Assembly (NCBI GenBank): GCA_030145275.1
Contig: JAQYVV010000001.1
Coordinates: 124,001 to 188,000, forward strand
Length of the DNA stretch: 64,000 nucleotides
Direction: 5' to 3'
Source: Desulfurivibrionaceae bacterium
GTDB taxonomy: Bacteria > Desulfobacterota > Desulfobulbia > Desulfobulbales > VMSU01
Shown: one piece after another, positions 27,936 to 37,765 of the stretch
Layout of the letters: each line of letters starts with the position of its first letter
How positions within the stretch are numbered: position 1 is the first letter of the stretch
Position numbers and translations under genes: made by a program
Notes under the pieces: model-generated
What the model saw: only the letters and a program-made list of their open reading frames with translations
What the model was told of the DNA's origin: nothing
Databases searched by the model: none

Positions 27936-30339
27936 AGACTAACATCCAAACAATAATTGAACCGTTTTTACCGCCGGCTAGAAATATGTGCGGAGAGGGG
28001 CCTGGCGCCAAAGTAGTGATGCCGTCTCCCCGCCCATCAAGAAGGAATTCAGGTTTATCTGATAAGGGTGTCCAAATTTTAATGATATCGTCGTTGCCTG
28101 CAGAGACAAAGTAGTTGCTATTCGGCAGAACCAAAGCCGCATTTAAATCGTCTTCATCGGTGCCGAGACTATTTTTGCATTGTCCTGTCAGCCTGTCCCA
28201 TAATTTAATCTGTTTGGCTTCCAAAGAGACAAAAAAGAGGCCGTTGCTTGAAGGAGACAATGTTTTAACAGTATTTGTATGGGCCTTTATAATTGTAATA
28301 GGCTCCGGTTCGTTGATCGACCAAAATCTCATAGTACCATCTTCACTGCCTGAAATAAAGTCATCACTCTTATTGAAACAGTTAAGAGCTGTAACTGCCC
28401 CCCCAGCCTCAGTAGATAAATCGCGTTCATCGGTGCTGGCCAGTGAATAAATGCGGATGTGCCCATCAGAAAAACCAACAACTATGCGTGTGTTTGTAGC
28501 ATTTACCGCAATGGAGGTTATGAGGCCTTGAGCGTTAACTTTTGCTTGGGTTTTGCCTGAGACAAGTGAGATAAGTTCGATTCCCCCGTCCTTGAGTCCA
28601 ATAACCAGGTGATTGCTGTCGGGGCTTAGAGCTGCAGCACAGATGGTTTTGTAGTTGCCGAGAATATTTGCTTTTTTGGTGCCGTTCAGGTTGTGAATAA
28701 GGATTTTTCCATCTAGGCAGAGAGCAAAAATTTTGTTTTTTCCAGGAAGGCAAAAAATGTTTTGAGCGGGGACGTTCCAGTTTCTTAAGGTTTTTAATCT
28801 TATTACTGCTCTTAGTTTTTTTTTGGCGCCAACTTTTATTAGTTGTTCGTATATCTTGTGGTACTCAAAATCCTTTTTGAATTTCTTGTTCTCCCATACC
28901 TTGAACAGTATTTCTGAACACTCTTGGTGCCGTTTATTTTTTAAGAGATTAATCATGTTCGTTTTTGCGGCCTTGTTCAGCTGGCTGCTTTGGAAAATGT
29001 CGGTAGAATTCTTTGGCAGGCAGAGAAGGTATTCAGGGAAGTACGTCTTCGGAGGCGGGGGGGGAGGATCTTCAGGATCTCTATCTTGTTCTTCAATGAT
29101 CCAGACATCTTTGTGCAGGTCGCACCTTAAAGACTGGGCCAGGGTGGCGAACATTTTTTCCTTTGGATATCTCTTTAGGAAGGTTTCTGTCTGTTTGTGC
29201 AGTAAGGCTGGAGAGAGCCCTTCTTTCCATTTGAACAGAGTGGAGTTGAAAATCGCCTCGGGGAGAGTGTCATCTATGTCCAAGGACCTTTGTAAACATT
29301 TTTTACCTTCTTGCTCTTTGCCAAGTTCGAGAAAAGAAACAGCGCGGTTGTTCAGGTTTTCAGCTTGTAAGTCGGAAAAGTCCAGCTCCATGAAAGGGCA
29401 GGGTACCCTGAAAAGGATAATATGTACTTCATTGAGCGCCTTGCGCAGTTCTGAAAAATTCTGGAAGCGGTCTTCAGGATCAAATTCTACTGATTTAACC
29501 AGTAGGTCTTTTAATGCCGTTGGAAAAGGGGTTTTAGGGTCTGATGGAGATGGTACCGCTTTACCTTGAATATTGTTGTTTTTATAGGGTCTGCGGCCGC
29601 AGAACATGAGCCACAGGCAAATGCCGAAGGAGAAAATATCACTGCGCAGATCGACACTATGGGTGTCTCTGAACTGTTCAGGAGAGGCATAGCTTGGGGT
29701 TCCCCTGAAACCGACGGTCTGTTCGGATGAGGTTTTTGTTAAGGTTTTGTCTTTGCCTTGACTGTTCGTTGTTTGAATAATGCCAAAATCTGTAATTTTT
29801 AGTAAGGCATTTTTGGTGAGAAGAATATTCCCAGGTTTTATGTCACGGTGAATGATCCCTTTTGAATGGGTAAACTCCATGCCGTGACAAAATTGGATGG
29901 CCATGTTTAAAAGAGTGCGCTGGTCTTTACAACGACCTGTTTTAAGCCAACTGCTAAGGTCACCCCCGTCCACATATTCTATGAAGAGGTACGGGGTTTC
30001 ATCAATGTTGAGAACGTAATAGCAGGTCGCGACATTTGGATGCATGCCCATTCTTACCCAGCTGTTTGCTTCTGTCAGGATCCTTTGGATACCCTCTTTA
30101 TTCGCCAGGATTTCTGCTTTTGGTGCTTTAATAGCCAAGGGAACTTTCCAGCCCAAGTGCTCAGCTATATAGACCCTTCCCATGGCGCCGGAAAAGATTT
30201 TCTCGATTTTGTAGCGGTCAAGAATAATGTCACCGGGGCGCCATTCTTTTAGATCATTTTTGTTGAGGCTGCCGAGCGTCCCTTGATGGACGGTTTTTTC
30301 TTTCTTGGCCTTCAGACTATTAAGAACTTTGCCAAGCAT
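27916..30339 (-). CDS. Hanks-type Ser/Thr protein kinase with WD40 repeats
   Basis: An 807-residue cytoplasmic kinase without an obvious membrane segment. Kinase domain about 40-310: glycine loop IFSGAMGRVYIAEH (variant), Lys in LAIKAPKA, catalytic HRDIKPGNILL (about residue 165), DFG, and GTPSYASPEQF. About 320-420 is helical and TPR-like (ENLNNRAVSFLELGKEQEG). About 560-800 holds roughly six WD40-type blades (LSPDSNHLVIGLKDGGIELI, LNCFNKSDDFISGSEDGTMRFW, and others). The glycine-rich loop lacks the usual third glycine pattern. The order FHA-kinase-PP2C suggests a phospho-relay in which the FHA protein is substrate or reader. Confidence 0.9.
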   Translation of the reverse strand: MLGKVLNSLKAKKEKTVHQGTLGSLNKNDLKEWRPGDIILDRYKIEKIFSGAMGRVYIAEHLGWKVPLAIKAPKAEILANKEGIQRILTEANSWVRMGMHPNVATCYYVLNIDETPYLFIEYVDGGDLSSWLKTGRCKDQRTLLNMAIQFCHGMEFTHSKGIIHRDIKPGNILLTKNALLKITDFGIIQTTNSQGKDKTLTKTSSEQTVGFRGTPSYASPEQFRDTHSVDLRSDIFSFGICLWLMFCGRRPYKNNNIQGKAVPSPSDPKTPFPTALKDLLVKSVEFDPEDRFQNFSELRKALNEVHIILFRVPCPFMELDFSDLQAENLNNRAVSFLELGKEQEGKKCLQRSLDIDDTLPEAIFNSTLFKWKEGLSPALLHKQTETFLKRYPKEKMFATLAQSLRCDLHKDVWIIEEQDRDPEDPPPPPPKTYFPEYLLCLPKNSTDIFQSSQLNKAAKTNMINLLKNKRHQECSEILFKVWENKKFKKDFEYHKIYEQLIKVGAKKKLRAVIRLKTLRNWNVPAQNIFCLPGKNKIFALCLDGKILIHNLNGTKKANILGNYKTICAAALSPDSNHLVIGLKDGGIELISLVSGKTQAKVNAQGLITSIAVNATNTRIVVGFSDGHIRIYSLASTDERDLSTEAGGAVTALNCFNKSDDFISGSEDGTMRFWSINEPEPITIIKAHTNTVKTLSPSSNGLFFVSLEAKQIKLWDRLTGQCKNSLGTDEDDLNAALVLPNSNYFVSAGNDDIIKIWTPLSDKPEFLLDGRGDGITTLAPGPSPHIFLAGGKNGSIIVWMLVYDLEFS

Positions 30340-30342
30340 CGA

Positions 30343-31053
30343 TTAGTGGTTGAATCTAATTGATGTTTGGCGGATTCTGATGATGTCTCCTTGAGCAAGC
30401 TTTCGCTCATCGGTGATTTTGAGGTCATTTACAAAGGTACCAACCCAGCTTTTTTGGGGAACCAGAAAAAAATCATTTTCTCTCTTAAATATGTAGCATT
30501 GAGCCTTTGCAACAAAAAATCCAGGGACCACAAGATCGCAGGACGCTTCTTTACCAATTTTAATGCTGTTTTTTCCTTCGAGTTGCAGGTTTTTCGGGGA
30601 GCCGCTACCGCTTATGAGAGTGAGGCGGGCTTTCTCTCCATGTTGTGAAAAATTATTGTCGCTACGTAATCCCTCCTGTCCACCAGTGACGAAAACAGTT
30701 TCCTCGTCAAGGTCCATAATGTTTGCCGATACGGAATCAGCAATATTCATGGCCTCATCTGTTCCGGAGGCTGGAGTCAGGCGAAATTTGCCGAACTCTA
30801 TTAGGGCTGAATCTGAAATAGGCTCATTGGCCTGGATTTTTTCTCCGTTAACAAAGGTGCCGTTTTTGCTTCCCAGATCAGAGACTAGGTATATTCCTGC
30901 AGTTGATTCTATGGCGATATGGAGTCTGGAAATGGCAGTATTATCAATGGTGATATCAGCTTCACGTCCCCTTCCTATTGTGACTTTTTCCCCTTCATTT
31001 AAGGAAAATTGTTTTATTATCTTGTCGTTGAGTATAACTAACCAGTCTGCCAT
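30343..31053 (-). CDS. Double FHA-domain protein
   Basis: A 236-residue protein with an N-terminal FHA domain (about 20-95: TIGRGREADITIDNTAISRLHI...SDLGSKNGTFVNG) that keeps the Arg, Ser, His and Asn of phosphothreonine binding. A second FHA-like domain (about 140-236) is degenerate, reading FFVAKAQCYI where SxxH is expected, so it probably does not bind phosphothreonine. The linker has an acidic DLDEETVFV that could be the kinase target. The stop is 3 nt before the kinase start. Likely an adaptor or reporter for the kinase. Confidence 0.88.
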   Translation of the reverse strand: MADWLVILNDKIIKQFSLNEGEKVTIGRGREADITIDNTAISRLHIAIESTAGIYLVSDLGSKNGTFVNGEKIQANEPISDSALIEFGKFRLTPASGTDEAMNIADSVSANIMDLDEETVFVTGGQEGLRSDNNFSQHGEKARLTLISGSGSPKNLQLEGKNSIKIGKEASCDLVVPGFFVAKAQCYIFKRENDFFLVPQKSWVGTFVNDLKITDERKLAQGDIIRIRQTSIRFNH

Positions 31054-31452
31054 TGCAAAACTCCTTTATTTAATGGTATCACCATCTTTGTCTATGCGTA
31101 AAGATCTGGGTGTGAATCAACTTTATTACGAAAGCAGTGATGTGTGGTCTATCTGAATAATTTCGACAGTTTTAAACTAGCATAAAATTCAACGTCAGAT
31201 AAGAAAAAAATTGAAAATGCATGATTAGTCGCTTATGCTTGACTATATTAAGCTGAAATTATGTGAATAGTCTCCTGACTACCATACTTTTAACTAACAC
31301 GATTTTAACATTTATGCCCCCTGAGGGTTCAGACAAACAGCGTCTTATTGTTTTGAGCATAGGTTCTTTCTTGTTAAGATATTTTTATTTCAAATAAAGG
31401 CCTGGCTACTTGATTATGTCGTTAAATTATACTCAAATCTTTCTTGATACTT
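31054..31452. other. Divergent intergenic region, no gene seen
   Basis: About 400 bp AT-rich region between the divergent FHA and HDOD genes. It must hold both promoters, but I could not pick a convincing -35/-10 pair. No repeat of the A-D families is present. Confidence 0.4.
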
Positions 31453-33045
31453 ATGTCTCCAGCAGATACAAAAAATAAATCGTCAGACAAGTTGGCCGAG
31501 ATATTTGCAAAAATGTCCATGACTGAATTGCCTGCCATGTCCACGAACGTGCAGGAACTTATTTCACTTACCTGTAGCAGTCGTTCTGCCGCCAATGAAT
31601 TGTCACAAGTCATTTTAAAAGACTACTCCCTGACCAACAAAGTTCTGCAGGTGGTGAACTCTGCTTATTATTCAATGGGCCGTACGGTCAACTCAATATC
31701 CAGGGCTGTTTCTGTCCTTGGCTTTGACGCAGTTCGTGATATGGCGACGGCAATCGCCCTGTTTGAAGAGTTTGTTAAGTCGGGACTTGATAAAGAGAGC
31801 ATCAGCAAACTTCTGACCCGCTCCTTTCTTAGTGCCATTCAGGCCCGAGACATGGTTGCGGAAAAAAAATTGCCGGTTACTCCTGAAGAGGCTTTTATCT
31901 GTACTCTTTTGCATAACCTGGGCAAGATCATTGTGTGTATCTATCTGCCGGATAAATATAGGGAGATAGAGGAGGAAATTGCCGCCGGAATGGACGATAC
32001 CAAGGCCTCAAAGTCTATACTGTCCGATTTAAGCTATTTGGAAATAGGTGAGGAGGTCGCGAAGTTTTGGAATCTTTCCGAGAATGTTATTTTGTCAATG
32101 GAGTCCACTCCTGGCGAGCCGAAGAACAAACATGATGCCGAGGGATATCTGCAGAACGTTACCAGTTTTTCCAATACCTTAATTGATAATGTGTGTGATG
32201 GCTCAAGTCTTGGTCCATTGATTGAGAAGTACGGTGAGATGTTTTCTGTTGATGCCGAAGAACTTGTTAAAAAGGTGCAGTGCAGTGTTGATGAGTCTGA
32301 GGATGTATCTGATTCCATTCGCTTTGGACTTAGTAAGCTCCAAATTCGCACCAAAATGAAACGGATTACCAGGAACGTTAAAAAGGGGGTCCTCTCTTCT
32401 GCAAAAGCAAGTGAGCTGAGGGAGCCGAATGAATCGAAGATAAAAATGGTTGTGGACGAAGAGGCAACCGTAGGTGCGGGGCAAGATTCTCCTCCTGAAC
32501 CTGCTAAGGAGCTCGGTGAACTGCCAAGCAATCCTGATAAGTCTATAAATGATTATATAAGAGATATTACCGAGACCATGATGGGGGCATCATTTAATCT
32601 GAATGATTTCTATGCAAACCTGTTGGAAGGCCTTTATATGGGAATCGGTTTTGATCGGGTTATTTTGGCCATTGTTACTGTGCAGGCGGATAAAGTATCC
32701 CTGGTTGGAAGGTTTGGGCTGGGTGATGTTGATGAAAATACTGTTGAAAAGTTTGAACATGTCCTGGCGAAAGGCCAATATGCTATACCTAATGCTCTTC
32801 GCCTGGGAAAAGACATGGCCATCTCCGGTGACAGAAAAAACGCTTTTCCTGAAAATTTACAGTATCTAGTTAGGGGGAGGAATGTGTATTTGTTCCCTAT
32901 TTGTCTCGAAGGTAAGGGAATAGGCCTGATTTATCTCGACAGAATGAATGCCAGGCCCATGCTAGATAAGGAGAATGTTAAAAATGTTCGCCTCTTTCGA
33001 GATTTTTCGGTTATGGCTATCAAAAAAATCAGGGGAAAGAAGTAA
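31453..33045 (+). CDS. HDOD-domain signalling protein with C-terminal GAF-like region
   Basis: A 530-residue protein from the ATG at 31453 (a TTG 9 nt earlier is also possible; no strong ribosome site at either). HDOD domain about 15-220: LPAMSTNVQELISLT, VILKDYSLTNKVLQVVNSAYYSM and FICTLLHNLGKIIVCIYLP. HDOD proteins resemble HD phosphohydrolases but lack full catalytic residues and act in signalling. A charged linker (about 300-375) leads to a GAF-like region (about 380-528; FDRVILAIV, YLFPICLEGKGIGLIYLDR). Ligand unknown. Divergent from the FHA-kinase cluster. Confidence 0.8.
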   Translation: MSPADTKNKSSDKLAEIFAKMSMTELPAMSTNVQELISLTCSSRSAANELSQVILKDYSLTNKVLQVVNSAYYSMGRTVNSISRAVSVLGFDAVRDMATAIALFEEFVKSGLDKESISKLLTRSFLSAIQARDMVAEKKLPVTPEEAFICTLLHNLGKIIVCIYLPDKYREIEEEIAAGMDDTKASKSILSDLSYLEIGEEVAKFWNLSENVILSMESTPGEPKNKHDAEGYLQNVTSFSNTLIDNVCDGSSLGPLIEKYGEMFSVDAEELVKKVQCSVDESEDVSDSIRFGLSKLQIRTKMKRITRNVKKGVLSSAKASELREPNESKIKMVVDEEATVGAGQDSPPEPAKELGELPSNPDKSINDYIRDITETMMGASFNLNDFYANLLEGLYMGIGFDRVILAIVTVQADKVSLVGRFGLGDVDENTVEKFEHVLAKGQYAIPNALRLGKDMAISGDRKNAFPENLQYLVRGRNVYLFPICLEGKGIGLIYLDRMNARPMLDKENVKNVRLFRDFSVMAIKKIRGKK

Positions 33046-33054
33046 TTTTCGTAA

Positions 33055-34494
33055 CTATCCTTTCTCTATCTCTGTTATTTTCTTTTTAAACGCCCGTGCT
33101 TTTTCTTTAATTGTCTTTGAACTCCCATTGTCTGAAATTGCCTGGTCCAGGTGGGATTTTGCCATTTTGGGATCACCTTCGTACCAGAAATAGTGGCCCA
33201 GATAGTAATGGCCCTCTCCCTTTTTGTTTTGTCTTGTCTTGATTTGACCGATCTGGTAGTAAAGTTTTGAGTGATCCTGGTTGTCAACTAACAGGTTGTT
33301 TAAGAGGCGTAATGCTTTCTCATTCTCACTGATTTCCTGCCATGTCCTAGCAAGATAAAAGTTGGTGAAGTCACTTGAAGGATCTTGCTTCTGAGCCTTT
33401 AGGAAGAGTTGAAGGGCTTTGTCATATTTCCCTTCCTTGAAGAATATCATTGCGTGGTCTGCCTGTAAAATTGCTTCAGAGGGGTAAGCGGCAAGGACTA
33501 TTTGCAGTTCCTCTTCTGCCTGTACAAAGTTTGCTTCATTGAGGTTCGCAAGATAGAGACCGTAATGGGCTATTATTTGTTCAATTTCACTGCTTTTTGG
33601 TTCTGAAAGTGTGCGGTTTGCATTCTTGAAAAGAGTGGATGTCTTTTTTGTGAGGGATAGAATTCGTTGCTTGATTCGCAAAAAATGGAAATTGTCCCTT
33701 TGGTCAAGTTTTTTGCTGCTCTCATCTATGAATATGAGGTCCTCAACATAGCCAAGGCGTCTTCTCGGTTCAGGATGGGTCAGGAGGTATGGCGGGATAT
33801 TGCCCATCCGGTATACGCTGATTTTATGCATTTTATGCAGCATGGAGGTCATGGGAGAAGGGTCTGTGCCCATTTTTTTCATCCACTCAAAGGCAAGACG
33901 GTCGGCTTCTTCTTCATCCCGGCGGCTGAATTTAAGATTAAGCGAGGTGCCTGCAGCCATCGAACCTGTGATGAGAGCCTCGGAGATAGCCCCACTGCCT
34001 ATGGCTACGCCTGCTATGAGCAATGCCGCTGTCGCAATGGATGTTTTTGTCATTTTTTTCATCCGGTCTGCAATATGACGGCTGGTGACATGACCGCACT
34101 CATGGGCCATTACCGAGATTAGTTCTCCTTCGTTTTCCATCTCTTCAATAAGGCCTGAGTGGATAACGATGATCCCGGATGGTGCTGCAAAAGCATTAAA
34201 TTCTGCATTGTCGACAACAAAAAAATGGTAATCAAAGAATTGGACACCGGTAACCTGAAGTATCTCATTTCCTAATCTCTTAATATATTGGCTGATATCA
34301 GGTTCATCTAAAATATTAAAACTTTTACGAACAATACTAAGGAGTTCGGTGCCCATCTTTTTTTCATCACCGATTGAAAAGGCTTGAACTTGGGCAGGAT
34401 GAATAACCGGAAAGGAAATAAGGGTAGCAGAAAGAAAGATAAGAAAAATGTGCTTGCAAAAGTGGTGGGTATCTGACAATTTTTTTGAAAACAT
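33055..34494 (-). CDS. M48 metalloprotease with TPR repeats, BepA-like
   Basis: A 479-residue periplasmic protease. Signal peptide about 1-38 (HIFLIFLSATLISFPVIHPAQVQA). Zinc motif HECGH at 131-135 with the third ligand in RRDEEEADRLAF; a hydrophobic Ala/Ile segment follows. C-terminal TPR-like repeats (about 310-470) such as YDKALQLFLKAQKQDPSS. This is the architecture of BepA/YfgC, which degrades or chaperones stalled outer-membrane proteins such as LptD. The lptE-like gene elsewhere in the window fits an LPS-assembling outer membrane. Confidence 0.88.
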   Translation of the reverse strand: MFSKKLSDTHHFCKHIFLIFLSATLISFPVIHPAQVQAFSIGDEKKMGTELLSIVRKSFNILDEPDISQYIKRLGNEILQVTGVQFFDYHFFVVDNAEFNAFAAPSGIIVIHSGLIEEMENEGELISVMAHECGHVTSRHIADRMKKMTKTSIATAALLIAGVAIGSGAISEALITGSMAAGTSLNLKFSRRDEEEADRLAFEWMKKMGTDPSPMTSMLHKMHKISVYRMGNIPPYLLTHPEPRRRLGYVEDLIFIDESSKKLDQRDNFHFLRIKQRILSLTKKTSTLFKNANRTLSEPKSSEIEQIIAHYGLYLANLNEANFVQAEEELQIVLAAYPSEAILQADHAMIFFKEGKYDKALQLFLKAQKQDPSSDFTNFYLARTWQEISENEKALRLLNNLLVDNQDHSKLYYQIGQIKTRQNKKGEGHYYLGHYFWYEGDPKMAKSHLDQAISDNGSSKTIKEKARAFKKKITEIEKG

Positions 34495-34756
34495 AGTTAT
34501 AATATGCCATAAAATGCCTATTTTTTCTATAAATTAGTTAGAAACGATTACTTTGCTTATAACTCTACACCCTTATCTTATGAGGTTTTATTTCTTGATT
34601 AAATAAGGTATTTTAAGGCCACATATCTCTGCTATTAAATTGCTTGATTTTGTGCCTTATTGGCAAAAATCGTGTTTTTATCCCCCACAGGTTAGCGATA
34701 GGCTCCTAGGTTCATGATAAATTAGCTCAGTACAGGTAATATATATTTAATATAAT

Positions 34757-36448
34757 ATGCTCAAAGAAATTAAAATTACAAATTTGGCTCTTATTGATGA
34801 GCTTCATGTCTCTTTTGACTCCAATCTGATTGTCTTTACCGGTGAGACCGGGGCAGGTAAGTCTATCATTTTGCAATCCATTGATCTGTTGTCTGGAAAA
34901 AGAGCTTCTGCGGCCTGGGTACGTCAAGGTGAAGAAAAAGCCCGGGTTGATGCTGTTTTTGAAATTCAAGGCCGACCTGAAATTATTAAAGCCCTTGTTG
35001 ATATGGGGGTTGAAACCGAAGGGGAACTTTTGCTCAGTCGTGTTTTGTCACGAAATGGCAAGAGTAGATACTATCTCAATGGCGGCCTATCGACAGCCAA
35101 GGTAGCTGAGCGGATTTCAGAATACCTGCTATCAGTTGCAAGTCAGCATGATCATCAATTATTATTGCTGCCGCGTCATCATCTTGATTTTATTGATCTG
35201 GCCGGCGATTTGTGGGGGTCACGAGAGGAGTTTAGTGCATTTTTCAGGGAGTGGCAGGAGTTGAGAGATGGGTATGAAAGTCTCTGCGGAAAAGAGAGGG
35301 AAAAAGAGCAGCGTCGTGACTTTCTAGTCTTTCAGCTCAAAGAGATTCGAGAGGCGAAAGTAATTGCTGAGGAAGATATTAACCTTGAAAATGAAAAGAA
35401 GCGTCTGAAAGGTTCTGATGAACTTCGTCAACGTGGGAGAAAATGTTATGCCCTGCTGCATGAAAGGGCAGGAGAAGCACTTTCTACTGCTCGCAAAGAG
35501 ATTGAATGTATGGCAGGGATTGATGCAAGCTTGCAGGATCTTGCCTCAATGATTGCGGAACAAAGTTTTGTTGTTGAAGAAAGCATTGCAGGCATACGTA
35601 ATTATCTAGATGAGATTCCCAACGATATTGCAATGCTTGAAACCGTCACAGCTAGGATCGATCTGCTGCAGAAATTGAAGCGTAAATATGGGGTAAGTCT
35701 TGCTGAAGTATTGCTATATGCAGATGATATCGAAAAAGAACTTACCGATCTTGAATCCATGGATATTTTAATTAAAGAGGCTAGGGAAAAATACGATAAG
35801 GCCTCAGCCTCACTCAGTGAAATGGCTCTTGAGTTATCTGAGAAACGTCGGGTTGTTGGGGAAACACTGGCTGCGGGTATAAAAAAGGAGTTGGCGAGTT
35901 TGTGTTTTGAGCAGGCTGAATTCAAGGTTCTTTTCTCGAAACGTGATACGGATGACCTGCTCCAATTGACTAAATTAGGTTGGGATAAGCCTGAATTTCT
36001 TTTTTCTGCTAACCCTGGTGAACCTCCTAAACCTCTTGCTAAAATTGCTTCTGGAGGAGAGTTATCCCGCCTCACCCTTGCCATGAAATGTATCTTGGCT
36101 AGAAAAGATATGGTTGAAACGGTCATTTTTGATGAGGTTGATGCCGGAATTGGTGGTAAGGCCGCAGAAGCGGTTGCCGAAAAAATTAGAGAACTTGCGG
36201 CTCACCATCAGGTTGTGTGTATCTCCCATCTGCCTCAGATAGCCTCTGGGGCCAAGGAACACTTCCTGGTTGAAAAAAATGTTCGCGATGGACGGACCCA
36301 AACATCGATCAATAAATTAATAGGTCAGGAAAGGGTTTCTGAACTAGCTCGTATGCTTGACGGTAAAACAGTTTCAGAACAATCACTGGCCTTTGCTGCC
36401 GAGTTAATAGGGCGAAATTCAGGTAGGGGATTTGCTGATGGAGTCTAA
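34757..36448 (+). CDS. recN: DNA repair protein RecN
   Basis: A 563-residue SMC-like ATPase. Walker A GETGAGKS at 29-36, a central coiled coil (about 150-370), ABC signature IASGGELSRLTLAMK, and Walker B VIFDEVDAGIGG. RecN tethers broken ends in double-strand break repair. No LexA-type box was recognised upstream. The last 11 nt overlap the start of the next gene, so the two are translationally coupled. Confidence 0.95.
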   Translation: MLKEIKITNLALIDELHVSFDSNLIVFTGETGAGKSIILQSIDLLSGKRASAAWVRQGEEKARVDAVFEIQGRPEIIKALVDMGVETEGELLLSRVLSRNGKSRYYLNGGLSTAKVAERISEYLLSVASQHDHQLLLLPRHHLDFIDLAGDLWGSREEFSAFFREWQELRDGYESLCGKEREKEQRRDFLVFQLKEIREAKVIAEEDINLENEKKRLKGSDELRQRGRKCYALLHERAGEALSTARKEIECMAGIDASLQDLASMIAEQSFVVEESIAGIRNYLDEIPNDIAMLETVTARIDLLQKLKRKYGVSLAEVLLYADDIEKELTDLESMDILIKEAREKYDKASASLSEMALELSEKRRVVGETLAAGIKKELASLCFEQAEFKVLFSKRDTDDLLQLTKLGWDKPEFLFSANPGEPPKPLAKIASGGELSRLTLAMKCILARKDMVETVIFDEVDAGIGGKAAEAVAEKIRELAAHHQVVCISHLPQIASGAKEHFLVEKNVRDGRTQTSINKLIGQERVSELARMLDGKTVSEQSLAFAAELIGRNSGRGFADGV

Positions 36449-37505
36449 GGGGAAAAATGTGACAACTGCTCTTGCTCTTTTTTCGGGTGGCTTAGACAGC
36501 ATTCTTGCCTGCAAGGTGCTTGCGGCCCAAGGGATACAAGTGTATGCGGTGAAATTTGTCTCTCCCTTTTTTGATTATGAATTTTTGGCACGGGAAGATG
36601 AATACAAAAAAGAAATTCTGGAAAAACACGGTATAGATGTTTTTTTAGAGGACATCAGTACTGAATACATCCAAATGATTAGAAATCCGGCCCATGGATA
36701 CGGTAAACATTTTAATCCATGTGTGGATTGTAAAATTTTCATGGTAACCAAGGCAAAAGAGATGATGGCTAAGTATGGGGCCTCCTTTCTTATTACAGGT
36801 GAAGTTCTAGGCCAACGGCCAATGTCTCAGAGGCGTGATACTTTGCGGGTTATAGAGCGTGACAGTGGTTGTGGTTCTTCTGGCTCCAAAAACATGCAAA
36901 AAAACGAAGATGGAGGAAGTATTTTACTGCGTCCCCTTTGTGCCAAAAATCTTGAACCGACAAAGCCAGAGCTGGAAGGGCTTGTGGACAGAGACCGCTT
37001 GTATAATCTTTCTGGACGTAGTCGTACCGGGCAGATTGAATTAGCCAAGGAGTTTGGTATAGGTGATTATCCTGCCCCGGCTGGCGGCTGTATTCTTACT
37101 GACCCGATTAAGAGCAAAAGGATAAAAAAGTTTTATGCCGAACATGAAGATGTAACTGTGTCTGATCTTCTAGCCCTTATGGTAGGCCGACAATTTTTAC
37201 TTCCTGGTGGCGGTTGGTTGGTTATGGGAAGAGATGAGGCTGAAAATAGTATAGTTGAATCGTTGGTCACTCCAGATGATATATTTTTGAGACTTTCGGT
37301 TAGACCTGGGCCTCTAGCCTTGTTACGGGGGATGACTGAAAAGGAAGATGTGCAGTTGGCTGCGAATCTGGTAACAAGCTATGGGAAGAAGAATAGTCAT
37401 GGAAGGATTGAGGAGGGTGAGGTTCTCTGCATGGGGCGCGAAGAGAAGATGCTGACAGGGTATCCCCTAGATAATGAGAAGATCAAGGAGTTTATCAGGA
37501 AATGA
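36438..37505 (+). CDS. PP-loop tRNA thiolation-like protein (MnmA/ThiI-related)
   Basis: A 355-residue protein with an N-terminal ATP pyrophosphatase loop LFSGGLDSILA (about 15-25) followed by CVDCK (near residue 95) and ITGEVLGQRPMSQR, as in tRNA 2-/4-thiouridine synthases. A second part (about 185-355) has GGCILTDPIKSKRIK and FLLPGGGWLVMGRDEAEN, resembling the NFACT/DUF814-associated tail seen in related proteins. Probably a sulfur-transfer or tRNA-modifying enzyme; the exact modified base cannot be assigned. ATG at 36438 with AGGGGA upstream overlaps recN by 11 nt. Confidence 0.72.
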   Translation: MESKGKNVTTALALFSGGLDSILACKVLAAQGIQVYAVKFVSPFFDYEFLAREDEYKKEILEKHGIDVFLEDISTEYIQMIRNPAHGYGKHFNPCVDCKIFMVTKAKEMMAKYGASFLITGEVLGQRPMSQRRDTLRVIERDSGCGSSGSKNMQKNEDGGSILLRPLCAKNLEPTKPELEGLVDRDRLYNLSGRSRTGQIELAKEFGIGDYPAPAGGCILTDPIKSKRIKKFYAEHEDVTVSDLLALMVGRQFLLPGGGWLVMGRDEAENSIVESLVTPDDIFLRLSVRPGPLALLRGMTEKEDVQLAANLVTSYGKKNSHGRIEEGEVLCMGREEKMLTGYPLDNEKIKEFIRK

Positions 37506-37517
37506 GTGCTTGAAAGT

Positions 37518-37624
37518 GTAAATATTCGGCATCACTCCACAGAAAGGCACTCAGGCTGTCCAGCATACCGATGTATAGCTGAAAAGCCTGATTACCTCCC
37601 TGTGAAGCGATGCCAAACATTTAC
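37518..37624. repeat. Long palindromic intergenic repeat, family B copy 4
   Basis: A 107-bp palindrome from GTAAATATTCGGCATC to GATGCCAAACATTTAC. Both arms have CAT/ATG where other copies have CAA/TTG, a paired change that keeps base pairing. A stray GAATATTTAC half-end lies at 37661-37670. Confidence 0.85.
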
Positions 37625-37765
37625 GGTTTGGGCAAAAAATGCTAACTTTTTGATCAAGCCGAATATTTACTTGAACGTAATGTGAATTCCTGTAATATCA
37701 AATGGATACTTGCTTTATAATTAAAGCCCATCCGGGGCTAATTTTTTATAGAAGAGGAGCTTTAT

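Noticed and set aside
28823-29569. A 248-codon plus-strand open frame opposite the kinase gene
   Set aside because: Antisense to the kinase/TPR region; low-complexity Ser/Arg/Phe composition typical of a shadow frame.
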